DNA of 64,000 bases from Filimonas sp. Lineage in GTDB: Bacteria > Bacteroidota > Bacteroidia > Chitinophagales > Chitinophagaceae. Within the stretch, counting starts at the first letter, position 1, and every line of letters starts with the position of its first letter. The stretch is from contig JAFKHH010000012.1 of assembly GCA_017306865.1 (NCBI GenBank), forward strand, positions 682,001 through 746,000. Reading direction: 5' to 3'. Below are positions 39,656 through 48,327 of this stretch, in pieces. Under the pieces are notes generated by a model. It was not told the origin of the DNA, did no database searches, and was given only the letters and a program-made list of their open reading frames with translations. A program made the position numbers and the translations under genes.

Positions 39656-40363
39656 ATGGCAACAGAGAATAAAGGCAATATATTATTAGTAGAGGATGAA
39701 GAAAATCTCCATGAGACACTAAAGCTGAACCTGGAGATAGAAGGTTATTCCATCACCTCTGCATTTACCGGTACAGAAGCATTAAAAGCTGTACAGAATG
39801 AATATTTCGATCTCGTGATCATGGACATCATGCTGCCGGAGTTAGATGGAATTAGTGTTACAGAAAGCATACGCGTACATCACCTGGAGATGCCCATATT
39901 GATCCTCAGCGCAAAAGGCTCAAGTGCAGATAGAGTGTTAGGCTTAAAGAAAGGCGCAGATGATTACCTGGCTAAGCCGTTCAATCTCGAAGAACTGTTG
40001 TTGCGCGTTGAAAAATTAATTCAGAAAAACAAGAAGCTACAGGATAAAGAAAGCATTGGCGACGTGTACGAGTTTGGCGGTAATAAAATAGACTTCAAAG
40101 CACAGGAAGCAACTACGTGGGAAGATAAAACAGTACAACTAAGCAAAAAAGAAGCGATGCTCTTAAAGTTGCTGATAGAAAATAAAGATGAGGTAGTACC
40201 CCGCGAAAAAATATTACAGGTTGTTTGGGGATACAACGTCTATCCGACTACACGTACCATCGATAATTTTATTTTAAGCTTTAGAAAATATTTTGAAAAA
40301 GACAGTCGTAATCCATCGCATTTTCATTCCGTGCGTGGAGTAGGGTATAAGTATAGTGATTAA
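39656..40363 (+). CDS. OmpR/PhoB-family response regulator
   Basis: A 235-aa regulator: receiver domain with EDEE at 13-16, phosphoacceptor Asp57 (LVIMDIMLPELDG) and switch Lys in DDYLAKPF, then a winged-helix domain (VQLSKKEAMLLKLLIENKDEVVPREKILQVVWGYN...TIDNFILSFRKYFEKD...SVRGVGYKY). It is translated with the kinase gene (3-base gap), so the two form an autonomous signalling operon. Targets are not visible. Confidence 0.94.
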   Translation: MATENKGNILLVEDEENLHETLKLNLEIEGYSITSAFTGTEALKAVQNEYFDLVIMDIMLPELDGISVTESIRVHHLEMPILILSAKGSSADRVLGLKKGADDYLAKPFNLEELLLRVEKLIQKNKKLQDKESIGDVYEFGGNKIDFKAQEATTWEDKTVQLSKKEAMLLKLLIENKDEVVPREKILQVVWGYNVYPTTRTIDNFILSFRKYFEKDSRNPSHFHSVRGVGYKYSD

Positions 40364-40375
40364 AATGAATTTTGA

Positions 40376-40466
40376 TTCACCGCAGAGCAGGGGAGGACGG
40401 AGAGTTGCGCAGAGATTGTCTCTGTATTCTTTGCGGACTTTGCGACACTTGTGCGTCTTTGCGTGA
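40376..40466. repeat. GCAGAG / CTTTGCGG-word repeat
   Basis: ACCGCAGAGCAGGGGAGGACGG at the left and TTCTTTGCGGACTTTGCGAC at the right. Related phrases occur at 18880-18915, 35027-35065 and 50293-50325. It fills the gap between two converging genes. Confidence 0.5.
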
Positions 40467-40470
40467 AGAG

Positions 40471-42252
40471 TCAGGCGATTAATTGCGCTATCGCATTCTT
40501 TAATTCCTCCATCATATTTTCCCTGTCTTGCGTAACAGGAGAGTAAATACCCAGGTTGCATTCGGTCAGCAACCTGTTGCTCACTTTTGCAAGTGCAGGA
40601 TTCGTATTATTAAGCTTATTCAATAAAATAGTTGTATCAGAAACATTAGGCAGTACCAGGTGTTCCTGCATGGCTTGCGTCAGCACCTCCTTAGCCTTTG
40701 TATAGAACAATTTATCATCTTCTATATTGGATAAGATGTCCAATGCTGCGTGAAAGTCGAACTTAGTTAACAACAAAGGTTCCTCTTCTGCAACAGGCAA
40801 GGATGTGTTAGCGGGAACAGGAATCGGCTCACTGCTTTTTTGTTGTTTCTTCTTATCTCTCTTGTTGCCTATAAGTACAATTGTAATTACCGCGAGTGCT
40901 ATCGCCGGGACGATCCATATATACTTGCGCGTTGTAAAATCTTTAGTTACAATAGTAGAATCCCTTTTTAATACACTACTTAGTGCCTTCGTTACTTCCA
41001 ATTGAATGCTCTTGGAATGGATTGTTTCATACACTCCTTTTTGCGCATTAAAAAATGAAAACGCCACCGGGGGAATTTCAATCTTTCCTTCCTTGTGTGC
41101 AATAATAGGAACAAGAAAAGTCTTCCTGCCCGCCACAGGGAAAGCTGCTTTATTTATATCATCATCATTAGACGCTTCAAAATGCTCTATCTCTCCCGGC
41201 CATTGTACAGGCGGCATCAGTAAGTCCTGTATGTTTCCCTCCCCGCTTATCGTAATCAGGATCGTATCATTTTCACCTGCAGGTATCTTCGCCTCCCTGG
41301 CATGTACATCAATTGTAAAACGGCCGATAGAGCCGGTAAAGGTTGACGGTTTTCCCTTTTCCGGCAAAGGATTTACGTGTATGCTGACAGGTGAGTTTCT
41401 AAGCGTGAGGGAATACGCGTGTTGCTGGTTTCCTGCCATGTTGAAAGTAGCTTCAGTCTCTACTTCCGCAAAATCCAAAGCCATATTACCCGCCTGTAAA
41501 GGCACCAGTTGCACCTTTCTCAATAGAAAGACCTTATACAATTTACCATGAATTTCTTCCCTGTCTGTCACCAGTTCATCAGGCGTCATTTCTATTACAC
41601 TGCAACCGGAAAACGTTGGTTGTTTTGTTGTATATGATTTACTGTCTATGGCCGAGTACAACTTGTATGTTACCAATACAGGCTCGCCAACATAGCAAGA
41701 CTGTTTGCTTGTGGTGATACGCACAAACATGTTATCCTTTATTTTTTGTGCGGGACTTTCATTTTTACCTAAAGTTGGTAACTGGCTGGAGCCTTCTCCC
41801 AAGCCCATGTCCCCGCCAAATAAAGACTGCAATTGTGGCTGGGTCGGTTGCTTGCCTGCCAATGGGTTCTTCTCGTTCAGTACGGTTATCTTTTCCGGGT
41901 AGGATTGCATTCGCCTGCCTTGTACAGTAATACTTGCTGCGGGTACAGTTAGTGTACCTGTCTGTGTCGGTGCCAGGGTGTATATGTAAGAGGCGCGTGT
42001 TTCCATCACACCGTTAATAACAGACTTTGCATTCGATATAGCAGGACCTTCCACTACCTTCCAGCCGGTAAAAGCAGGTGGTTCGAAATTGTAGATGTTA
42101 TCGCCATTAAGTACCGTGTACGTAGCCTGTATCACCTCGTCCTTGTATATTTTTTTACCAGACACCGTTAGGGAAAAAGAAGCCTGTGCCATTGCTGCCG
42201 AAAGCACCAAAAGCAAAGACAAGACGGAAAGTATCTGCCGGTAAAAACGCAT
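40471..42252 (-). CDS. batD: BatD-like protein
   Basis: A 593-aa protein with signal peptide (LSAAMAQ) from ATG 42252. Repeated beta-sandwich domains are followed by the conserved BatD stretch MPPVQWPGEIEHFEASNDDD...GKIEIPPVAFSFFN, one membrane helix (IWIVPAIALAVITIVLIGN) and a helical cytoplasmic tail. BatD belongs to the Bacteroides aerotolerance group and usually sits with batA-batE and a MoxR ATPase; none of these is next to it here. The frame stays open to 42399, but those residues come from repeat DNA. A TATATTTG box lies six bases upstream of the ATG. Confidence 0.85.
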   Translation of the reverse strand: MRFYRQILSVLSLLLVLSAAMAQASFSLTVSGKKIYKDEVIQATYTVLNGDNIYNFEPPAFTGWKVVEGPAISNAKSVINGVMETRASYIYTLAPTQTGTLTVPAASITVQGRRMQSYPEKITVLNEKNPLAGKQPTQPQLQSLFGGDMGLGEGSSQLPTLGKNESPAQKIKDNMFVRITTSKQSCYVGEPVLVTYKLYSAIDSKSYTTKQPTFSGCSVIEMTPDELVTDREEIHGKLYKVFLLRKVQLVPLQAGNMALDFAEVETEATFNMAGNQQHAYSLTLRNSPVSIHVNPLPEKGKPSTFTGSIGRFTIDVHAREAKIPAGENDTILITISGEGNIQDLLMPPVQWPGEIEHFEASNDDDINKAAFPVAGRKTFLVPIIAHKEGKIEIPPVAFSFFNAQKGVYETIHSKSIQLEVTKALSSVLKRDSTIVTKDFTTRKYIWIVPAIALAVITIVLIGNKRDKKKQQKSSEPIPVPANTSLPVAEEEPLLLTKFDFHAALDILSNIEDDKLFYTKAKEVLTQAMQEHLVLPNVSDTTILLNKLNNTNPALAKVSNRLLTECNLGIYSPVTQDRENMMEELKNAIAQLIA

Positions 42253-42257
42253 TCTTA

Positions 42258-42265
42258 CAAATATA
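42258..42265 (-). promoter_or_regulatory. Candidate -7 box of batD, near-leaderless
   Basis: TATATTTG on the minus strand is a perfect TAnnTTTG box whose end is five bases from the ATG. If used, the transcript would start within a few bases of the start codon. Confidence 0.35.
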
Positions 42266-42288
42266 AACAACGGAAAGCGCTGGTTGGT

Positions 42289-42430
42289 TAAAGAAACGTG
42301 AATCGTGAGACATGAAACGTCAATCGGCAGACATGAATCGTCAATCGGGAATGGGAACCTGGATATACACAGGAGTTTCGAAATCTTAATAGTATTCACG
42401 ATTCACGACTCCCGATTGACGACCAACGTC
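42289..42430. repeat. CGTCAATCGG / ATTCACGA tandem words
   Basis: Alternating phrases such as GTGAATCGTGAGACATGAAACG, CGTCAATCGG and ATTCACGATTCACGAC give weak inverted pairs. Related words occur at 6090, 22990, 36480-36640 and 38267. The block overlaps the false upstream extension of batD. Confidence 0.5.
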
Positions 42431-42495
42431 CGTGGAATACTTACCCACCACCCTAAGCCTTATACACACCTATAGCAGCTACATAGAAGTTTTAG

Positions 42496-42503
42496 TAAGT
42501 TTG
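42496..42503 (+). promoter_or_regulatory. -7 box of the arginase-family gene
   Basis: TAAGTTTG matches TAnnTTTG perfectly and ends 18 bases before ATG 42522. No good -33 element was seen. Confidence 0.4.
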
Positions 42504-42521
42504 CGCCAAACGATCCATTGA

Positions 42522-43658
42522 ATGTCTTCTATTGAAACTATCATCGATTTTCTTGAGCCGGTAAATACACATGAACTTTCTGACGATGAGGGATATCGTG
42601 ATACGCAACTGGGAAAACACATAGGCGTATATGAGGATCATTTTCCGGATATTACTGATGCGGATATTGTTTTGGTAGGATGTGCCGAAGCCCGTGGTGC
42701 TGCCGGTGGGCTGGGCTCTTCGCCTGCGCCAAACGCTGTCAGGAAAGTCTTCTATGCCCTGTATCACTGGCACAAAGACGTAAACCTGGTAGATGTTGGC
42801 AACGTAAAGGCTGGTGCATCGCTTGCGGATAGTTATGCTGCTATGCGTACGGTTGTTTCAGAGCTTGTATCTCATGGGAAAAAAGTTGTCATATTAGGGG
42901 GCTCTCACGATCTCACCAGGGCGCAGTACGATGTATATGCTGCTGACGAGAAGATCATTGAAATGGCGTGTGTAGATGCACGCATAGACATGGACTTTGA
43001 TAGCGTAATACCCGAAGAGAAATTTTTATTAGACCTGCTTACAAGTGAACCTAACTATGTAAGACATTATAACCACATCGCCTTCCAGAGTTATATGGTA
43101 CATCCGCACATGCTGGAAACAATAGACCGTTTGCGGTTTGATTGTTTTCGTGTGGGAAGAGTGAAGGAACAAATAGACGAAATGGAACCGGTAATACGTA
43201 ATGCAAACCTGTTCAGCTTTGACATCAGCGCTATTCAATATAGCCATGCCCCAGCCAACCATCTTACGCCAAACGGGCTAAATGGCGAGGAAGCATGCAC
43301 GCTGATGCAGTATGCTGGTATGAGCCCGAATGTAAGCACCATTGGCATATATGGTTATATCCCCAATCGCGACGCCTATGAGCTTACTGCCAAGCAAATA
43401 AGCCACATGCTGTGGTACCTGATGGATGGTGTATATAAAGGAAAGCAGGAAGCAGCCCTGGATAATACAGATGAATTCAACGAGTTTAAATTGGTGTTTG
43501 CGGAAATAGAATCTACTTTTCTGCAAAGCAAACGTACAGGACGCTGGTGGATGCAATTGCCTGAAGGTAAATACATTGCCTGCAGCCACCGTGACTATGT
43601 TATTGCCTCCAGCAACGATATACCGGAAAGATGGCTTCGTGCTGTTGAACGTTTATAA
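42522..43658 (+). CDS. Arginase/formimidoylglutamase-fold protein, degenerate metal site
   Basis: A 378-aa ureohydrolase-fold protein. The three metal motifs align as GGSHD (His129), DARID (Asp152, Arg154, Asp156) and SFDIS (Asp234, Ser236). The family standard is GGxHD, DAHxD and SxDxD, so two of six Mn ligands are replaced. Many Bacteroidota carry such a protein annotated as formimidoylglutamase. No hut gene is adjacent here, so histidine breakdown is not supported by context. It may bind one metal or none. It is monocistronic with a clean terminator. Confidence 0.8.
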   Translation: MSSIETIIDFLEPVNTHELSDDEGYRDTQLGKHIGVYEDHFPDITDADIVLVGCAEARGAAGGLGSSPAPNAVRKVFYALYHWHKDVNLVDVGNVKAGASLADSYAAMRTVVSELVSHGKKVVILGGSHDLTRAQYDVYAADEKIIEMACVDARIDMDFDSVIPEEKFLLDLLTSEPNYVRHYNHIAFQSYMVHPHMLETIDRLRFDCFRVGRVKEQIDEMEPVIRNANLFSFDISAIQYSHAPANHLTPNGLNGEEACTLMQYAGMSPNVSTIGIYGYIPNRDAYELTAKQISHMLWYLMDGVYKGKQEAALDNTDEFNEFKLVFAEIESTFLQSKRTGRWWMQLPEGKYIACSHRDYVIASSNDIPERWLRAVERL

Positions 43659-43682
43659 CCAGGTTTCTTATACAGGAAAAAG

Positions 43683-43706
43683 GGAGGCAGAAATGCCTCC
43701 TTTTTT
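43683..43706 (+). terminator. Terminator of the arginase-family gene
   Basis: GGAGGCA / TGCCTCC, a 7-bp stem with a GAAA tetraloop, followed by TTTTTT; 24 bases after the stop codon. Confidence 0.88.
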
Positions 43707-43847
43707 ATTTCCTGCAAAAATGTTTTCTTTGCTTACCAATTGCTAGCATACCCTGGTCTCTTTTACTAGTACGATCCAATTAAATGACTATTACGATAAG
43801 CACTTTGTTCATTTAATAAATATGTATTAACCATTAAAAAAGGATCT

Positions 43848-44531
43848 ATGAAAAAAATGACCGCAGAGTTCATCGGAACATTTGCACTTGTATTGTTTGG
43901 CTGTGGCAGCGCTGTTTTTGCCGGCGCTCATATCGGCTGGCTCGGAGTAGCATTTGCCTTTGGCATCTCCGTTACCACCATGGCCTACGCCATCGGCAGC
44001 ATTTCCGGTTGCCACCTCAATCCCGCTGTTACCCTCGGCCTATGTGCCGCAGGACGCTTCGAAGCCAAAAACGTTCTCGGCTACATTGTTGCACAAGTAT
44101 TAGGCGCTATTGCCGCGGCCGGCGTTATATACGTTATAGCCAATGGCATAGAAGGCGGATACGCCATGCAGGAAAACAGCCTCGCCGTGAATGGCTACGC
44201 AGAGCTTTCGCCTAACCATTATTCCCTGGCAGCAGGGTTTATAGGGGAAGCCGTATTCACCTTCCTGTTCCTGATCGTGATTATTGGCGCTACATCTGCT
44301 AAAGCGCCTGCAGGCTTTGCAGGATTAGCTATCGGGTTAAGTTTATTTATCATTCACCTCGCACTCATCCCAGTTACCAACACCTCTGTAAACCCTGCAC
44401 GTAGCATCGGGCCGGCATTGTTTGTAGGCGGTAAAGCATTGTCACAATTGTGGCTGTTTATAGTAGCTCCTATTATCGGTGCTGTTATAGCAGGATTGGT
44501 ATGGCGAAATGTATTTGAAGAAAAAGCATAG
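43848..44531 (+). CDS. aqpZ: Aquaporin Z
   Basis: A 227-aa six-helix membrane channel. Both NPA loops are present ([12 protein letters not shown] and [15 protein letters not shown]), and the Arg after the second NPA belongs to the selectivity filter. The N-terminal [26 protein letters not shown] matches AqpZ. It conducts water across the inner membrane. The RAYT element begins 15 bases after its stop codon. Confidence 0.95.
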   Translation: MKKMTAEFIGTFALVLFGCGSAVFAGAHIGWLGVAFAFGISVTTMAYAIGSISGCHLNPAVTLGLCAAGRFEAKNVLGYIVAQVLGAIAAAGVIYVIANGIEGGYAMQENSLAVNGYAELSPNHYSLAAGFIGEAVFTFLFLIVIIGATSAKAPAGFAGLAIGLSLFIIHLALIPVTNTSVNPARSIGPALFVGGKALSQLWLFIVAPIIGAVIAGLVWRNVFEEKA

Positions 44532-44545
44532 TCATACAACTTCGA

Positions 44546-45394
44546 CTGGCGCAGGCCTCCTGCCCATAAGTGTTCGAAGGAATAATAAAGTCCCGGAGGG
44601 ACGCCAGATTGGTAGTGCTGTAATTACAAAACGTATAAGTACATAAACTGGCGCAGGCCTCCCGGCCTGTGCCTCTCTGTTACTAAACCTAACCCCATTG
44701 TCGGCACAAGAATAGTATGAGTGCTAAGTATAAATTTTCCGATAAAGAAGCTGTTTATTTTGTTACTGCTACAACAATAGAATGGGTAGATATTTTTACC
44801 CGAAATGTCTATAAAGATATCCTGCTCGATAGCTTTCGGTATTGTCAAAGAAACCAGGGCTTACAAATCTATAGCTGGGTTGTTATGATCAATCATTTTC
44901 ATATGATCTGTTCATTTGTACACGATAATGATCCGGGGATGGTAATAAAAAACATCAAAAGTTTTACCGCGATGAAAATAATTGATGCAGTTATAAATAA
45001 TCCCACAGAAAGCAGGCGAAAATGGCTGTTAGAGTTGTTTGAAAGAAATGGAAAGCGTAATAAAAGTAACCTGAAGTATCAATTTTGGCAGCATGAGAAT
45101 CATCCTGTTATTCTGGATACAAATACAATGTATGATCAACGGGTCGATTATATACATGAGAACCCTGTTCGCGCAGGGTTTGTGTCTGCGGCCGAGGAAT
45201 GGTTATACAGTAGCGCTGTTGATTACGCGACTGGTAGAAATGGATTACTAAAGCTGGCGATATAATTTGGTAAGAGTAGTAATAAGTAAGCACAGGCCTG
45301 GAGGCCTGCGCTAGTAGCGATATAATTTAACTGCCAATCTGGCGTCCCTCTGGGACTTTTTAATCTTTCGAACACTTAAGGCCTGTTGTCCAGT
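44546..45394 (+). mobile_element. RAYT element bounded by two nested inverted-repeat pairs
   Basis: Outer pair: 44566-44616 and 45330-45379 are inverted copies of about 50 bp (over 80% by eye), each holding a GTCCC-NNN-GGGAC hairpin. Inner pair: 44651-44672 and 45290-45311 are 22-bp inverted copies with one mismatch, each a palindrome of the type GCRCAGGCC..GGCCTGYGC. The transposase gene lies between them. This is the layout of REP/BIME elements around REP-associated tyrosine transposases. It is inserted between aqpZ and an unknown gene. Confidence 0.8.
44717..45265 (+). CDS. REP-associated tyrosine transposase (RAYT, Y1/HUH family)
   Basis: A 182-aa single-strand DNA nuclease/transposase of the IS200/IS605-related TnpA_REP group. 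The HUH motif is NHFHMI (His60, His62). The nucleophile candidate is Tyr145 in VDYIHENPVRAGFV, the hallmark of RAYTs. All parts are intact, so it may be active. RAYTs cut and move REP hairpins rather than themselves (established for enterobacterial examples). It is flanked on both sides by matching REP-type hairpins. Confidence 0.9.
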   Translation: MSAKYKFSDKEAVYFVTATTIEWVDIFTRNVYKDILLDSFRYCQRNQGLQIYSWVVMINHFHMICSFVHDNDPGMVIKNIKSFTAMKIIDAVINNPTESRRKWLLELFERNGKRNKSNLKYQFWQHENHPVILDTNTMYDQRVDYIHENPVRAGFVSAAEEWLYSSAVDYATGRNGLLKLAI

Positions 45395-45414
45395 GCTTCT
45401 CTAGGAAATACGCC

Positions 45415-45480
45415 AGAGTGGACCACTTTTAAGAAACATATTTTGGGACTATGTATGCACTTAAAAAGTGGCCCACTCTT
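45415..45480. repeat. GTGGACCACTTT inverted repeat beside the RAYT element
   Basis: AGAGTGGACCACTTTTAAG and its near-complement (one mismatch) are about 28 bases apart. Same family as 318, 22858 and 50335. It lies just outside the right end of the RAYT element. Confidence 0.65.
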
Positions 45481-45555
45481 AACCTGGCAAATGGTAGCTT
45501 AGTTGTAACATAACCGAAAGAGGTGTATTTTTAAGATACCTAAACCATCCTTTGT

Positions 45556-46074
45556 ATGATACTGCTTTGGGCATTAGTAAACATCAGTCTCTTTCTTTTC
45601 TTTGTAGTCATCTGTTTTAAAGCAGTCAGACTTATCCGGATCAATTTAGGGAAAGCTGCAACCATTGTTTTTGTAATTGGTATGTTCTCTTTTATGAATC
45701 AGGATAGCAATAAGGAAACGACAACAAACGATGGGAAGATATGGAGCTTTGCATCAGCGAATGATAGTCTCTATAAAGGCACGATAAATTCACTGAGTAC
45801 ATCAATAGAAAATACAATGATTAATGAGCGTACGTTAATGCTCAATTATACACAGGATAAAGAAACAAAACGTTATATACCGTTGAGTGCCTCCATTAGT
45901 ATGAGTGGTTTGATTAGCGGGTGTGAATGGACACCGGTTTCAGTGGCTGTTCATACTACTTCAGACGTACACACGTTAACGTATTCTGTCAATGTTGTTG
46001 AAACATGGCGTTTGCTGAATTTTACATTATACAAGCAGTTCAGGGATTACAAAGGCCTGATCTATATACCTTAA
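45556..46074 (+). CDS. Hypothetical membrane-anchored protein, 172 aa
   Basis: Not recognised. Two hydrophobic segments at the N-terminus (ILLWALVNISLFLFFVVICF, then AATIVFVIGMFSFM) precede a soluble, Ser/Thr-rich domain with beta-like strands (LTYSVNVVETWRLLNFTLY). It has a clean start and stop and its own terminator. It lies between the RAYT element and a convergent peptidase gene; nothing in context suggests a role. Confidence 0.6.
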   Translation: MILLWALVNISLFLFFVVICFKAVRLIRINLGKAATIVFVIGMFSFMNQDSNKETTTNDGKIWSFASANDSLYKGTINSLSTSIENTMINERTLMLNYTQDKETKRYIPLSASISMSGLISGCEWTPVSVAVHTTSDVHTLTYSVNVVETWRLLNFTLYKQFRDYKGLIYIP

Positions 46075-46094
46075 TTCAAACAAGGGTAATAAAC

Positions 46095-46128
46095 AAAAAA
46101 GGATGCTGATCACTCAGCATCCTTTTTC
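46095..46128. terminator. Bidirectional terminator
   Basis: A perfect 14-bp stem AAAAAGGATGCTGA / TCAGCATCCTTTTT with a 4-base loop, between two converging genes. Confidence 0.9.
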
Positions 46129-46177
46129 TATAATAGTCAAATAACAATTTAACCATACATCAATATAGCAGTTTATC

Positions 46178-48247
46178 CTACCAGATTTTTGTACGCTTGT
46201 CTTCTGCCTTATACATCTTGTCGCCAGGCTGAACATTAAATGCTTCATACCATGCGTCGATGTTAGTCAGCGGACAGTTTGCACGTGCATCTCCAGGAGA
46301 GTGAGAGTCTGTCAATAGTAATTGAGCAGAAGTCTGTGGCAGTGCATTGTTGCGCCATACCTGTGCCCAGTTCAGGAAGAAACGTTGAGCAGGTGTAAAG
46401 CCATCGATCTTTTTGCCTTCTTTAAATTCTTTTGTTTTAGTGTAAGCTGCATAAGCAATGCTCAAACCACCCAGGTCAGCGATGTTTTCGCCAAGTGTCA
46501 GTTTGCCATTTACATGCAACGTATCCAGTACAGTGAACGCATTGTATTGCTCCACTATCTCATTTGCCTTAGCTTTAAATTTAGCATTGTCTTCTTTAGT
46601 CCACCAGTCTTTCAGGTTACCATCAGCAGCATATTGGCTACCCTGGTCATCAAAACCGTGTGTCATTTCGTGGCCTATTACTGCACCAATACCACCGTAG
46701 TTTACCGCATCATCCGCACCGAAGTCGAAGAATGGGAATTGCAGAATGCCTGCCGGGAAAACGATCTCGTTATTTACAGGGCTGTAGTATGCGTTGATCG
46801 TTGGAGGTGTCATACCCCACTGCGTTTTATCCACTGGTTTGCCCAAGCGGTTGATCATTTCGTTATAGCCCCATTCATTGCATCTGCGAACGTTACCGAT
46901 AAAGTCATCGCTTTTAATTACGATACCCTCGTATGTTTTCCATTTGTCAGGGTAAGCGATCTTCTTAGTAAAAGCATTCAGTTTTTCCAATGCCTTTGTT
47001 TTTGTTTCATCACTCATCCATGCCAGGTTCTGGATGCGCTCGCCAAATGTTGCCTGCAGGTTGTTTACCAGTTCCAACATACGTTGTTTTGCTTCAGGCT
47101 TGAAGTATTTTTCTACATATAGCTGGCCCAGGAAGTCGCCCAGGTCACCATCGATCAGGCCGCTGATACGCTGCCAGCGAGGTGTTTGTTCTTTTTGTCC
47201 GCTCAGCACCTTATTGAAGTTGAAGCTGGCTTTTACAAAAGCATCGCTCAGGTAGCTGGCAGAACTTTTCAGGATAGACCATTTCAGGTAAGTTTTCCAG
47301 TCTTCCAGAGGTAATGCACTCAACAGGATGTCTGCTGTTTTCAGGAATTGTGGATTGCCCACCAGCACACTATCCTTGTCAGAAATATTCACCTTCATTA
47401 TAGGGAACAACGTTGCCCAGTTCAGGGAAGGAGTAGTCGCTGACAAATCTTTTACAGAAAACTTATTGTATGTTTTATATGGGTCACGCATTTCTACGCG
47501 GCTCATTTGTGCTTTAGCTAAAGCAGTTTCAATACGCATTACCGCATCCGCATTTTTAGCAGATGTAGCAGCGTCTGTACCTACCAGGCCAAACATTGTT
47601 TGCAGGTATTGTTTGTACGCTGCACGGATCTCCACGCTACGCGGATCATTCTTCAGGTAATAATCCCTGTCAGGCAAAGATGTACCACCCTGTCCCAGTG
47701 AAGCGATGTACTGCGTTACGTTTTTACGGTCCTGGCTAATGCCCATACCGAATAAAGGAGAGCTATAACCTTTAGTGCGTAAAGTGGCGATCTCAGTCAC
47801 TACTTCCTGTACTGAGTTAAGAGCAGATAACCTGTCCAGCTCAGCTTTAATAGGCTGGAAGCCTTTCGCTTCAATGCCTGCGCTATCCATACCGCTGGTA
47901 TAGTAGTCGCCGATCATTTGTGTTTTACGATCTTTAGAAGTGTTCTTAGCTGCTTCAGCCAACAACGTTTGTAAACGTTTAGAACTTTCTTCACGCAACA
48001 GGTCAAAACTGCCCCAGCGTGTTTTAGATGCAGGTACGGGATTGCTTTTCAGCCATGCACCGTTTGCATACTCATAAAAATTGTCTCCTGGTTTTACGGA
48101 GGCATTCATGTTGTTCTTATCAATGTATTTCTGCTTAGCCGATGGCTTGTCGCCAGGGCCGGCAAGTGCCGCACCGCTTACAAAAAGCAAAGTACCGGCA
48201 AGGATACGAGGGGATAATTTTCTCATACGTGTAAAGAATTTTTGCAA
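46178..48247 (-). CDS. pepO: M13 family zinc endopeptidase (PepO/neprilysin-like)
   Basis: A 689-aa exported metallopeptidase with signal peptide (SGAALAGPG). The zinc motif HEMTH is at His526-His530 (IGHEMTHGFDDQG), with the second part ENIADLGGLSIAY near 585 giving the third ligand Glu and an Asp. The N-terminal M13 half begins PGDNFYEYANGAWL. Cleaves oligopeptides, probably in the periplasm. The C-terminal CxxxW is replaced by KIW, as in bacterial members lacking the disulfide. It is divergent from dacB. Confidence 0.94.
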   Translation of the reverse strand: MQKFFTRMRKLSPRILAGTLLFVSGAALAGPGDKPSAKQKYIDKNNMNASVKPGDNFYEYANGAWLKSNPVPASKTRWGSFDLLREESSKRLQTLLAEAAKNTSKDRKTQMIGDYYTSGMDSAGIEAKGFQPIKAELDRLSALNSVQEVVTEIATLRTKGYSSPLFGMGISQDRKNVTQYIASLGQGGTSLPDRDYYLKNDPRSVEIRAAYKQYLQTMFGLVGTDAATSAKNADAVMRIETALAKAQMSRVEMRDPYKTYNKFSVKDLSATTPSLNWATLFPIMKVNISDKDSVLVGNPQFLKTADILLSALPLEDWKTYLKWSILKSSASYLSDAFVKASFNFNKVLSGQKEQTPRWQRISGLIDGDLGDFLGQLYVEKYFKPEAKQRMLELVNNLQATFGERIQNLAWMSDETKTKALEKLNAFTKKIAYPDKWKTYEGIVIKSDDFIGNVRRCNEWGYNEMINRLGKPVDKTQWGMTPPTINAYYSPVNNEIVFPAGILQFPFFDFGADDAVNYGGIGAVIGHEMTHGFDDQGSQYAADGNLKDWWTKEDNAKFKAKANEIVEQYNAFTVLDTLHVNGKLTLGENIADLGGLSIAYAAYTKTKEFKEGKKIDGFTPAQRFFLNWAQVWRNNALPQTSAQLLLTDSHSPGDARANCPLTNIDAWYEAFNVQPGDKMYKAEDKRTKIW

Positions 48248-48327
48248 GGCGTTAAAGTTATTGTTTCTGATTGAAGGTTTGTGCGTTATTTTGATGAATG
48301 CAAGTATAAACTAGGTAAAAGCATAAA

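Noticed and set aside
38669-40363. Metal-responsive (CusRS) assignment of the two-component pair
   Set aside because: No efflux genes are near and the sensor domain is too short to recognise; left unnamed.
42253-42399. 49-residue N-terminal extension of BatD
   Set aside because: Encoded by CGTCAATCGG-type repeats; the signal peptide starts at 42252.
46322-47122. Antisense frame of 266 codons inside the M13 peptidase gene
   Set aside because: Shadow of a well-supported gene; composition is not protein-like.
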